Shown here in pieces: positions 1-6,573 of a stretch of DNA of 34,086 nucleotides (its first letter is position 1; each line of letters starts with the position of its first letter). Below the pieces are notes generated by a model. The model was not told the DNA's origin. It ran no database searches and worked only from the letters and a program-made list of their open reading frames with translations. The DNA comes from Spirochaetia bacterium (GTDB taxonomy: Bacteria > Spirochaetota > Spirochaetia > Treponematales > Breznakiellaceae): contig BNVB01000020.1 of assembly GCA_025997795.1 (NCBI GenBank), positions 1 to 34,086 of the forward strand, read 5' to 3'. The position numbers and the translations under genes were made by a program.

Positions 1-240
1 ATCATCTGCTCAGCTCGGCTCATGATGTCCCTGCTATTGTTCCGCGTCGCGGGGCTCTGGGCCATGGTTAGAATTTAACATGGCGCATCGGCTGGCCTAT
101 GGTTCGTTTTTTACGTGGCGCATCACGGGGGACGGAGGCTGGAAGGCCTTGGCCGTCCTTGGAATTTGCATTTATTTCCCTGTGTAGGCACATTTTCTAA
201 CAAAATAACACGAATTTGCCCTCAAAGCAAGAAAAAACCC
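1..240. other. Left-edge stretch without a confident gene
   Basis: I see no convincing gene here. On the minus strand an ATG at 65 opens a frame that runs off the left edge (begins MAQSPATRNNSRDIMSRAEQ); it could be the first residues of a divergent gene, but it lacks a good ribosome site and is too short to judge. An inverted repeat sits at about 133-161: GGACGG and CCGTCC arms with a GGCCTTGGCC palindrome inside. No tRNA or rRNA signal was recognised. Confidence 0.3.
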
Positions 241-269
241 TTGACATATCTTTTTTCATAAATTAGCAT
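241..269 (+). promoter_or_regulatory. Putative sigma-70 promoter of the DUF1566 lipoprotein gene
   Basis: A perfect -35 box TTGACA (241-246) is followed after 17 bp by TAGCAT (264-269, 4/6 match to TATAAT). Transcription would start near 276, giving a leader of about 220 nt that contains the CT dinucleotide tract and two short inverted repeats (cctctaaagagg at 429-440; ccctg/cagg at 458-473). The promoter is inferred from consensus only. Confidence 0.5.
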
Positions 270-308
270 TAAATTTATGAGAAAGCCTGTAACTTGGCAC
301 GAAAATTG

Positions 309-339
<31 letters not shown>

Positions 340-497
340 TAACCCTTTAACAAAAATTCTTTTCCCACTGAACTTGCCCATAAATTTCTCCGGCTCTATA
401 CCGTCTTGTCTGACGGAACCCCGGCTGTCCTCTAAAGAGGAACCCTTTTGTCTCAAACCCTGTTACGGCAGGGAAAAATTTATAGAGGAGTAAAGAA

Positions 498-1112
498 ATG
501 AAAAAGAAAGTACAGTTTTTAAGAGGAGCGGTTTTTGCAGCAATTCTGTTTGCTGCGGTTTTATCCTGCGGCGGGGGAGGCGACGGCGGCGACAGTCCCA
601 ACCTGCTTGGGGCAGGCTGGACACCGGAATATGCCATTGGCGATACCGGCCCCGGCGGCGGGAAAATTTTCTATGTAAGCGCCGCGGGTTTTCCCTCAAA
701 CGGCAAAACCTGCCACTACCTGGAAGCGAATGGGGGGGCTGATTTAGGACCATTGCCGTGGGCTACCGAAGCTTATAAGTCTATCAACATAGCCGGCGCA
801 CTTGGCTGGGACATCGGGATGGGCTATGCCAATACCACGGCGATAACGACGGTAGATCCTGGCGCAACTGCGGCGCGGGCCTGCAAGAATTACAACGACG
901 GCGGTCTAAACGACTGGTTCCTCCCCAGCCGTGATGAACTGAACGAGCTGTACCTACATAAAAATGTTATAGGCGACAGTATTCAGACTTACTGGTCCTC
1001 AACGCATTCCCTGCCTGAAAACGCGTTAATCGACCGGTTCAATATCGGCGGCAACATTGTTGCCGCCGTCAAGACTGAGCAACACTCTGTTCGGGCTATC
1101 CGGGCTTTTTAA
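498..1112 (+). CDS. DUF1566 (Lcl-type) lipoprotein
   Basis: A 204-residue secreted lipoprotein. The N terminus has a basic start, a hydrophobic stretch and a lipobox-like LSC with the modified cysteine at residue 24, then a glycine-rich linker. The rest is a DUF1566 domain: GDTGPGGGKIFYVS near residue 49, the DWFLPSRDELNELY signature, YWSST, and the terminal VRAIRAF. Such proteins are numerous in termite-gut and other treponemes and are thought to be surface-exposed; the function is unknown. The start is set by a gaggag ribosome site at 485-490. A second, broken copy of the 3' half lies at 2671-2936, and both are followed by the same hairpin repeat. Confidence 0.85.
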   Translation: MKKKVQFLRGAVFAAILFAAVLSCGGGGDGGDSPNLLGAGWTPEYAIGDTGPGGGKIFYVSAAGFPSNGKTCHYLEANGGADLGPLPWATEAYKSINIAGALGWDIGMGYANTTAITTVDPGATAARACKNYNDGGLNDWFLPSRDELNELYLHKNVIGDSIQTYWSSTHSLPENALIDRFNIGGNIVAAVKTEQHSVRAIRAF

Positions 1113-1201
1113 CGCGGTAGCGAGGTGAGTGTCTGTCCATAAAGTGCGGGCTAAAGTCCGGCCTTACTTTGTGGACAGACTGGGCTTTGACTTTTAGCGC
1201 T
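1111..1201 (+). repeat. Hairpin repeat, copy A, downstream of the DUF1566 gene
   Basis: This block begins at the DUF1566 stop codon and recurs at 2935-3028. Its core is a long inverted repeat: gtctgtccataaag (1131-1144) pairs with ctttgtggacagac (1167-1180), and an inner stem CGGGC/GTCCG sits between them. No T-run follows directly, so it is not a classical rho-independent terminator, but a structured 3' end or processing hairpin is likely. Differences from copy B mostly keep pairing, using G-U pairs on the plus strand. Confidence 0.8.
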
Positions 1202-1302
1202 GTAATTTCTCCGTAGAGAAGCTTTGCATTGGGATTCAATGCATTGTCATACCGGACATTGGCTGGTATAACCGCATAATATCCGGGAGAGTGATTCTGC
1301 AA
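1195..1302 (-). pseudogene. N-terminal fragment of an HTH_36-type replication/phage protein
   Basis: On the minus strand from the ATG at 1302 the peptide reads MQNHSPGYYAVIPANVRYD followed by NALNPNAKLLYGEITAL. This matches, from memory, the start of the helix-turn-helix (HTH_36, phage replisome organiser-like) proteins of plasmids, phages and ICEs. About 36 residues are intact. The sequence then runs into the hairpin repeat and the rest of the gene is missing, so it is a remnant of a mobile element truncated at the repeat boundary. Family assignment is moderately sure; the truncation is plain. Confidence 0.6.
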
Positions 1303-1320
1303 TTTGTATCTATGGTGTAA

Positions 1321-2508
1321 TCAGCGCTTAAAAGTAGTACTCTTTTTCTTTGAGGGCTCAAAAACCGACAGTTTTCTTTCCTTTTCAAAGAATTTTATCC
1401 TATCAATGATACCCGTTGTAACAGCATCAAGTCTTTTTACCGATATTTGCCCGTTCTTACTCAAAAGTTCCCTGGTTAGTTCCGGTAATTCTTTTACTGC
1501 GGTGGTATTAAGCCACTCAAGGTTGGTAACCAATTTAAGATTGTCATGTTGAAGTGATTTGAAGGATTGGCATCTGAGGTAGCTGTTTTTTGCAGAGATT
1601 TCCTCGTTTACCATTTTGGCAAAAAACGCAGCACCATGATCATAGAGCGGAGCCAGGCGTATTGCTTCAAGAGTCTTAGCGTCTCGGATGATCCCAAAAT
1701 TTCCCCAATGCCTGTCGGTATTGGCGATAAGATAATCCAACACTATCATTTTTTCCAGTTTTTGCCGTATGGCCTTTAAGCCAAATATCCCGCAACATTC
1801 GATGTAATGCTCATAATGGCTGGTTTCTTTCGCCTTGGTTTTTTCCTGGCTGACATAATAAGCGGGTATAAGTTCTTCATTTTTTTGTAACATATTCTGA
1901 CAAACGCAATAAGTTTTTCCCTTATAAGCCGCCAGCTCATAGTTTACATGGGTAATGCCTGTTTTCTCACAAAAACACGAAGCGATAATCTCATGGTAGG
2001 GTTCCTCAGCCAGGGCGCTTTCACTTCCCTTTAGCAGATAGCGTTTTCCGTCTTTTATAATCCATTTTTTTGGCAGATTACCGTTTGAGACACCGTTCGG
2101 GGTAATTTCACCTCCAACCTTTTCCTCATATTCCCCGATATAAATATCCTCACCTGTTTTGCCAAAATTATTATCATAAAAGTTGACAGCCCCCCATTCG
2201 CTGTTATCACCCTGTTTTTTTACCCAGTAATGATCGCTTAATGACAGCCCTTTATTTTGAAGTATGAGCTCGTTAACACTTTCTGCGCCTTCTTTTGAAA
2301 GAATAATATCGATTCCGTCCCTCTGCGCGGATATACCCCGTCTGAAAAACCATTCGTTTAATTCAAACGCGTCAGGTTTTGGCTGTCTTCTAATTCCTGG
2401 AGGAAGCCGTTCTGTATCAAAAATACGAGTGATACTTTCTATGCGGTGTTTATTATTACAGTGAAGTTCGCAAACCGGAAATTCGCCATGGTATAACGTA
2501 TAGTTCAT
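1321..2508 (-). CDS. HipA-like serine/threonine kinase
   Basis: A 395-residue protein of the HipA/phosphatidylinositol-kinase-like fold. The start is placed at the ATG at 2508, 30 codons inside the longest frame, because GGAGG lies 5-9 nt upstream; the longer frame has no ribosome site. Kinase motifs are visible: an ATP-binding lysine in YLLKG (about K160), the catalytic-loop segment IANTDRHWGNFG (about D265 to N270), and the metal-binding APLYDHG (about D290). HipA kinases phosphorylate translation targets and act as toxins in HipBA modules, but no HipB-like HTH partner gene is next to it, so it is either an orphan toxin or a solitary HipA-domain protein of unknown substrate. It lies between two copies of a hairpin repeat, which suggests acquired DNA. 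Confidence 0.75.
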   Translation of the reverse strand: MNYTLYHGEFPVCELHCNNKHRIESITRIFDTERLPPGIRRQPKPDAFELNEWFFRRGISAQRDGIDIILSKEGAESVNELILQNKGLSLSDHYWVKKQGDNSEWGAVNFYDNNFGKTGEDIYIGEYEEKVGGEITPNGVSNGNLPKKWIIKDGKRYLLKGSESALAEEPYHEIIASCFCEKTGITHVNYELAAYKGKTYCVCQNMLQKNEELIPAYYVSQEKTKAKETSHYEHYIECCGIFGLKAIRQKLEKMIVLDYLIANTDRHWGNFGIIRDAKTLEAIRLAPLYDHGAAFFAKMVNEEISAKNSYLRCQSFKSLQHDNLKLVTNLEWLNTTAVKELPELTRELLSKNGQISVKRLDAVTTGIIDRIKFFEKERKLSVFEPSKKKSTTFKR

Positions 2509-2670
2509 GGTTTTCCTCCAGACACAGTTACTACTATATACAATCGGTAGTGATTCAACAAGCGCCCAGGAGCCTGGTTCCGGAGTTTGCTCCGACACCG
2601 TGCTGGAGTTCCACTCCTTCCCCTGCCATTATTCCCCGTACCAGGTCATCAATAGTTCCCCTTCCCCTTA

Positions 2671-2936
2671 GTAGACGTTGATGCACCTGCGGCAAAAGGC
2701 TGCACGGATTACCGCGGCGGCGGCAAAGACGACTGGTTCCTCCCCAGCCATGATGAACTGGGCAAGATGTACGATAACAGAATCGTCATAGATAACCGTA
2801 TCAATTATAAGTGCTGGTCCTCGTCGCAGTCCACTTTAGAGGCTTACGCATATAATCATAACTTGGGGTCGAATCCGTGTTCGACGCCAACCCAAAGATG
2901 AGTGGATACCTTGTTCGGCCTATCCGCGCTTTTTAA
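2671..2936 (+). pseudogene. Broken 3' half of a second DUF1566 gene
   Basis: One frame reads VDVDAPAAKGCTDYRGGG and then KDDWFLPSHDELGKMYDNR, RINYKCWSSSQS, matching the second half of the intact DUF1566 protein at 498-1112. The frame meets TGA at about 2901. A different frame then gives LVRPIRAF and stop, the family's normal C terminus, so at least one frameshift has occurred. The 5' half, signal peptide and ribosome site are missing. It is followed by copy B of the hairpin repeat, so gene and 3' flank were duplicated together. Confidence 0.8.
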
Positions 2937-3028
2937 CGCGGTAACCAGGTGAGTGTCTGTCCACAAAGGCGGACTAAAGTCTGCCTTACTTTGTGGACAG
3001 ACTGCGGTCTTTGACTTTTAAACCGCTG
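2935..3028 (+). repeat. Hairpin repeat, copy B, after the broken DUF1566 copy
   Basis: Direct repeat of 1111-1201. The outer stem gtctgtccacaaag (2955-2968) with ctttgtggacagac (2989-3002) is perfectly complementary over 14 bp, and an inner stem GCGGACT/AGTCTGC carries one G-U pair. Compared with copy A, several stem positions changed while pairing was kept on the plus strand, which favours a selected RNA hairpin over chance. Confidence 0.8.
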
Positions 3029-3364
3029 AGACAAAGAACTCGAATAAGGATGAGAAGATAAAGAATTATGATGGACCGGCACGTTCTCCTTGTTCCGGCA
3101 TAAGATTTGCAGTATCCTGTATGCAGGAGGCCGATATGAGCGATACAGCGGTTTTATTCGCCGGGGGGTCGAATACCCCAGAACCTGCTGCGCAGGGGAG
3201 CTTCAGGGCGAAAATCCTCTTTAGGAACAAATGGCGGGGTATGAGACCACCCAGTACAATCAACTTCCTATCGACCGAGGCTCCTGTCAAAAAAGACTTA
3301 ACCATCCAGTTACCCCGTCCTTCAGGGCGGGGAGCCTCATTAGAGGAAATCCTGTGGCCGTGTT
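3029..3364. other. Intergenic stretch with repeat debris and a hairpin
   Basis: No gene is convincing here. The stretch ttttattcgccggggg (3152-3167) recurs at 14093-14108, and ccgctgagacaaagaa resembles ccgctaagataaagag near 14142, so this is dispersed intergenic repeat material. A strong hairpin lies at 3313-3332: ccccgtcc, loop ttca, gggcgggg. Similar GC hairpins occur at ends of IS200/IS605-type elements, but I cannot find a tnpA or tnpB frame, so I do not call an insertion sequence. Confidence 0.45.
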
Positions 3365-3751
3365 TCATATATTGGCGGGATATATTAATTCGGACGGAAT
3401 TGCCTTAAAAAAATTTGTATCTAATGTCCATATTTTTGAATTGGTTTTTATTCCATGCATTATTATTATTGAATCTATTAATCCAACTCCTTTATCTATT
3501 AATTTATTTTTATGGGAATATATTCCAGCTGATATAATTATTTCCGTATCATTGTCTATTTTTGGCAAATGTTTCCAGTAATCTAAAATAATTTCCTCCT
3601 CTCTTTTGTTTTTAACCCCCTGTAATAATTCGCCAAAAACAACTTCTACTGCCATTATATCCATTTTAGTCAGCATTTGAGAAATAGGATCAAAATATTT
3701 TTCATTTTTTCTTAAAAATTCAATCCATACTGATGTATCAAGTATTATCAA
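3365..3751 (-). CDS. vapC: PIN-domain ribonuclease toxin (VapC family)
   Basis: A 128-residue PIN-domain protein. The four acidic active-site positions are all visible: D5 in ILDTSVW, E41 in FGELLQG, D93 in LIDS and D111 in TLDTNF. VapC toxins are Mg-dependent endoribonucleases that cleave tRNA or rRNA and are neutralised by VapB, whose gene lies 49 nt upstream on the same strand. The start codon is TTG (3751), preceded by GGAGG eight bases away; no ATG fits. The ribosome site and start sit inside a 26-bp tandem duplication, which creates a tiny upstream frame overlapping the TTG. The gene is AT-rich compared with the core operons to its right, consistent with horizontal acquisition. Confidence 0.85.
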   Translation of the reverse strand: MIILDTSVWIEFLRKNEKYFDPISQMLTKMDIMAVEVVFGELLQGVKNKREEEIILDYWKHLPKIDNDTEIIISAGIYSHKNKLIDKGVGLIDSIIIMHGIKTNSKIWTLDTNFFKAIPSELIYPANI

Positions 3752-3798
3752 GAGGGGAACCTCCGGTTGAGTATCAAGAGGGGGACCTCCGGTTGAAT
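3747..3798 (-). repeat. 26-bp tandem duplication carrying the vapC ribosome site and start
   Basis: Two adjacent 26-bp units (3747-3772 and 3773-3798) differ at one internal base. Each carries, on the minus strand, GGAGG, an eight-base spacer and TTGATA. The downstream unit supplies the vapC start. The upstream unit opens a nine-codon frame (3777 to 3748) whose TGA overlaps the vapC TTG, so vapC may be translationally coupled to a mini-leader. Confidence 0.8.
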
Positions 3799-3800
3799 GT

Positions 3801-4007
3801 TCATACTTTCCTATTCATTTCACGAATTTTTTTTCCAGAATTTATGGTAATAGGTTCTATTGAGATTTTTTGATTTAGTTCTTTAATATGGTAAATATCA
3901 ACCCAATCCTTTAAAGCAATAGTTATTGCCTCGGTGACCGTTGAGCCATGGGTATATTCCCTAACATTATTTACCAAATCATCTGCCAATATTGCCGTTA
4001 CCTTCAT
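3801..4007 (-). CDS. vapB: VapB-type antitoxin
   Basis: A 68-residue protein beginning MKVTAILADDLVNNVREY, with a C-terminal basic tail. The short N-terminal strand followed by helices resembles the ribbon-helix-helix DNA-binding antitoxins (DUF2191 type) that pair with VapC. The ATG at 4007 is chosen because GAGGGA stands just upstream; the longer frame starting at 4181 would run through the promoter and operator. It precedes vapC in the usual antitoxin-toxin order. The promoter holds a perfect 19-bp palindrome, the expected binding site of the VapBC complex for autorepression. Confidence 0.75.
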   Translation of the reverse strand: MKVTAILADDLVNNVREYTHGSTVTEAITIALKDWVDIYHIKELNQKISIEPITINSGKKIREMNRKV

Positions 4008-4025
4008 GCGTCCCTCATATGATAT

Positions 4026-4054
4026 ATGATACGATATAATATCGTATTTGTCAA
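4026..4054 (-). promoter_or_regulatory. vapBC promoter with internal palindromic operator
   Basis: On the minus strand a perfect TTGACA (4054-4049) is separated by 17 bp from TATCAT (4031-4026, 5/6). The spacer is filled by a perfect 19-bp palindrome, atacgatat-a-atatcgtat (4029-4047), which reaches into the -10 box. A repressor bound there would block RNA polymerase directly, the classic design for autoregulated antitoxin operons. Confidence 0.8.
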
Positions 4055-4160
4055 TATTTTTTAACAATTGGGCCTTTCCCAAAACCCTGTTATTCAAAGG
4101 ATGAAATACTGAATTGTGCGTAGAGCGGCCAGACAAGTGGACAATGGACCCCATGGTATA

Positions 4161-4247
4161 GCGTTCGAGGTGTAATGGCATGACACCTCTCTCTAACGTT
4201 CGAGGTGTAATGGCATGACACCTCTCTCTAGCGTTCGAGGTGTAATG
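4161..4247. repeat. Two and a half tandem copies of a 35-bp hairpin repeat
   Basis: Units at 4161-4195 and 4196-4230 differ at their first base only; a third copy is cut off after 17 bp at 4247, directly at the 3' end of the HIT gene. Each full unit contains an inverted repeat, gaggtgt and acacctc, around a nine-base loop. There are no spacers, so it is not a CRISPR array. It lies downstream of the HIT gene and about 150 bp upstream of vapB. Confidence 0.85.
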
Positions 4248-4592
4248 TTAGCCCGGGGGCCAGCCCAACGAACGGCCGCCAAACACATGGAGGTGGATGT
4301 GTTCCACGGTTTGCATGCCGTCGGATTTGCAGTTTACCACAAAACGGCCGCCTTTTTCGGCGCAGCCCTGTTCTGCCAACAGGGTCTGTGCCTTGTGGAG
4401 CAACTTACCCAGGAGCAGGGCATCTTCGGGTTTTGCTTCCATTACATTGGGGATATGTTTTTTGGGGATCACCAAAAAATGAACCGGCGCCTGGGGTGAA
4501 ATATCATGGAAGGCCAGCATATCATCGTCTTCGTAGATTTTTTTGCTGGGAATTTCCCCGGCGATAATGTTACAAAAGATACAATCACTCAT
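4248..4592 (-). CDS. HIT-family nucleotide hydrolase (HinT-like)
   Basis: A 114-residue protein, complete for the branch I HIT (HinT) family. It starts MSDCIFCNIIAGEIPSKK and carries the histidine triad in VEHIHLHVFGG near the C terminus, ending in the typical LGWPPG. HinT enzymes hydrolyse AMP-linked phosphoramidates such as aminoacyl-adenylates. Start at 4592 is fixed by the conserved N terminus; the longer frame runs into the rel gene. It begins 13 nt after the rel stop with no strong ribosome site, so translational coupling is likely. It is the last gene of the plsC-prmC-rel-hit unit. Confidence 0.9.
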   Translation of the reverse strand: MSDCIFCNIIAGEIPSKKIYEDDDMLAFHDISPQAPVHFLVIPKKHIPNVMEAKPEDALLLGKLLHKAQTLLAEQGCAEKGGRFVVNCKSDGMQTVEHIHLHVFGGRSLGWPPG

Positions 4593-4605
4593 GATTTTTA
4601 CCGTA

Positions 4606-6573
4606 TCACATTCCCTGAATACTGGATACTGCCGGTATGCCCCGGATTTGACGGAGGATTTTCTGTGCGTCATCCCGGTTTTCCAGCTGCATGGTAAAGT
4701 AACCGGTAAGGCGGTTGGTTCCCGTTTCTTCCAGCCGTCCTTCAATCAGGTGGCCCTGGTACTTCCGTACGGCCCCTTCGATTTCCGAAAAAAGACTTTC
4801 CCGGTACTTTGCTTCCACGCGGAAACGTTTTACCGGAACGCCGGTAGTTTCCCACTGGGCCTCTATCCGCCGTTCATGAAAATCCGGAATATGGGCCAGA
4901 TTTTTGCAGCTTTCGCGGTGAATAATAATTCCCCTGCCCCGGGAAACATAACCGGTTATCGGATCTCCCAGAATAGGGTTACAACACCGGGCAAAACGAA
5001 AGAGCATATTTTTTTCGTCTTCTACCTTTACTTTAAAGATACCCCGCTGTTGTACCAGCTGGTGCCGCTCTTCGGGTTTTTCTTCGTTTTGAACTTCGGC
5101 GGATAGTTCCGTTTTTGGTTTTGGGATTTCCTCTTTTTTGGCAAAATTGGCGTCGTATTCCTGGAGCCAGGAACGAATTTTGGCCCGGGCTTTGGCGGTT
5201 TTTACAAAACGCAGCCAGTTAGCGGTAGGGTGGGCCGCAGCGGCGGTAATAATTTCTACCACCTGGGTATTTTTAAGTTCCGCATTAAGCGGTACGATGA
5301 TGCCGCCGGCCTTTGCCATTTGGCAATGTTGGCCCACGGAAGTGTGGATATGGAAAGCAAAATCCAGGGGAGTGGAGCCTGCGGGAAGTTCCAGTACCTT
5401 GCCCTGGGGCGTAAAAACATAGATCGAATCTTTTAACAGTTCCCGCTTAATCTGCTCCAGAAACTGCCGGGAAGCGGCGCTGTTTTCAGCGGCATTGTTT
5501 TCAGCGCTGCTTCTAAGGCGATCCACGATGGAAACTTCGGCGTTGGAGATCCTTGCGCCGGGCCCCTGTTTGTAGAGCCAGTGTCCCGCCACGCCATATT
5601 CGGCGGTCTGGTGCATTTCCCGGGTACGGATCTGAATCTCCAGAATGGTTTCTTCGCTGTCCGTCTGGACCGCAGTATGGAGACTCCGGTAGCCGTTTGG
5701 TTTGGGCATGGCGATATAATCCTTAAAGCGGCCGTCCAGCGGTTTCCAGAGCCGGTGAACCAGCCCCAAAAGGGTATAACAGTGGTCGATGGTTTCGCAG
5801 AGCAGCCGGAGGCCAAAGAGATCGTAGAGTTCTCCCGGTCCTTTGCTGCGCTTACGCATCTTCCGGTAAATCGAATAAAAATGTTTTGCCCTGCTTTGGA
5901 CATCCACCGCAATTCCTGCTGCCGCCGCTTCGGTGTTTATCCGGTCCCGGACTGTGTCAAGAAAGGCGCTCCGTTCGCCCCGTTTAAGGGCCACAATCTC
6001 TTTGATCTGGATGTACACATCCCGGTTAAGTTCCTTTAGGGAAATATCTTCCAGTTCATCTTTGATCCACGAAATGCCCAGCCGGTCTGCCAGGGGTGCG
6101 TAAATGTCCAGGCATTCCTGTGCGGCGGCCTTACGTTCTTCCTGGGAAAGGGTATCCGCGGTCCTCATGGTATGGAGTTTTTCCGCCAGCCGGATAAGGA
6201 TTGCCCGTATATCGGTAACCAGGGCAAAAAACATCCGGCGGATACGGTCCGCATCCTGAACGGTTTTGCCCATGCCGGAAACAGCAGCAATTTTTGCCGT
6301 TTCCTCCGCCAGGCAAAGGATTTCTTTGCCAAAGCGGTCTTTTATTGTTTCCGCCGCTTCGGCTGATCCAAGGTAATCCCGAAGGAAGAGTGCGGCAAGG
6401 CTGTCTGCATCGGACTTAAGTTCCGCAAGTACCGCGGCGGTTCCCAATGGTGAATTGATCGATTTTTGCCGGCCCAGCCGAAACGCCTCAAGGATCCGCT
6501 CCCTGTCTTCCGGTGAATAGGCATGAATGATTCCCGTCAGGGCATTTTCCGGTTCCGGCATTTGTCCGCTCAT
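4606..6573 (-). CDS. rel: RelA/SpoT-type (p)ppGpp synthetase with a degenerate hydrolase domain
   Basis: A 655-residue long RSH protein. Order: degenerate HD hydrolase (about 30-150), synthetase (about 225-335), TGS (about 382-445), a conserved CCNPI...GRGIIIHR segment (about 540-570), and a C-terminal ACT. The synthetase site looks intact: D251 in LYDLFGLR, E312 in EIQIRT, and the RFKD loop (282-285) of the bifunctional Rel/SpoT class. In the HD part, nearly all catalytic residues are changed: the HP pair is SP (S41), the LLHD..ED signature reads FLRDYLGS (65-70), and the later LADRLHNMRT aspartate is glutamate (E131). It should therefore make but not hydrolyse (p)ppGpp. The ATG overlaps the prmC stop (ATGA). 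Confidence 0.9.
   Translation of the reverse strand: MSGQMPEPENALTGIIHAYSPEDRERILEAFRLGRQKSINSPLGTAAVLAELKSDADSLAALFLRDYLGSAEAAETIKDRFGKEILCLAEETAKIAAVSGMGKTVQDADRIRRMFFALVTDIRAILIRLAEKLHTMRTADTLSQEERKAAAQECLDIYAPLADRLGISWIKDELEDISLKELNRDVYIQIKEIVALKRGERSAFLDTVRDRINTEAAAAGIAVDVQSRAKHFYSIYRKMRKRSKGPGELYDLFGLRLLCETIDHCYTLLGLVHRLWKPLDGRFKDYIAMPKPNGYRSLHTAVQTDSEETILEIQIRTREMHQTAEYGVAGHWLYKQGPGARISNAEVSIVDRLRSSAENNAAENSAASRQFLEQIKRELLKDSIYVFTPQGKVLELPAGSTPLDFAFHIHTSVGQHCQMAKAGGIIVPLNAELKNTQVVEIITAAAAHPTANWLRFVKTAKARAKIRSWLQEYDANFAKKEEIPKPKTELSAEVQNEEKPEERHQLVQQRGIFKVKVEDEKNMLFRFARCCNPILGDPITGYVSRGRGIIIHRESCKNLAHIPDFHERRIEAQWETTGVPVKRFRVEAKYRESLFSEIEGAVRKYQGHLIEGRLEETGTNRLTGYFTMQLENRDDAQKILRQIRGIPAVSSIQGM

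Noticed and set aside
1..65. Divergent partial gene on the minus strand at the left edge
   Set aside because: Only 21 codons are visible, with a weak start context; not enough to call a gene.
1131..1180. Classical rho-independent terminator
   Set aside because: The stem is strong but no T-run follows in either copy, so I call it a structured repeat instead.
2509..2598. Thirty-codon N-terminal extension of the HipA-like kinase
   Set aside because: The GGAGG site in front of the ATG at 2508 fits far better, and the extension reads through the apparent promoter region.
3150..3360. IS200/IS605 element end, suggested by the GC hairpin at 3313-3332
   Set aside because: No transposase or TnpB frame nearby; the hairpin alone is too weak.
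4161..4247. CRISPR-like tandem repeats
   Set aside because: Units are directly adjacent with no variable spacers and only two and a half copies.
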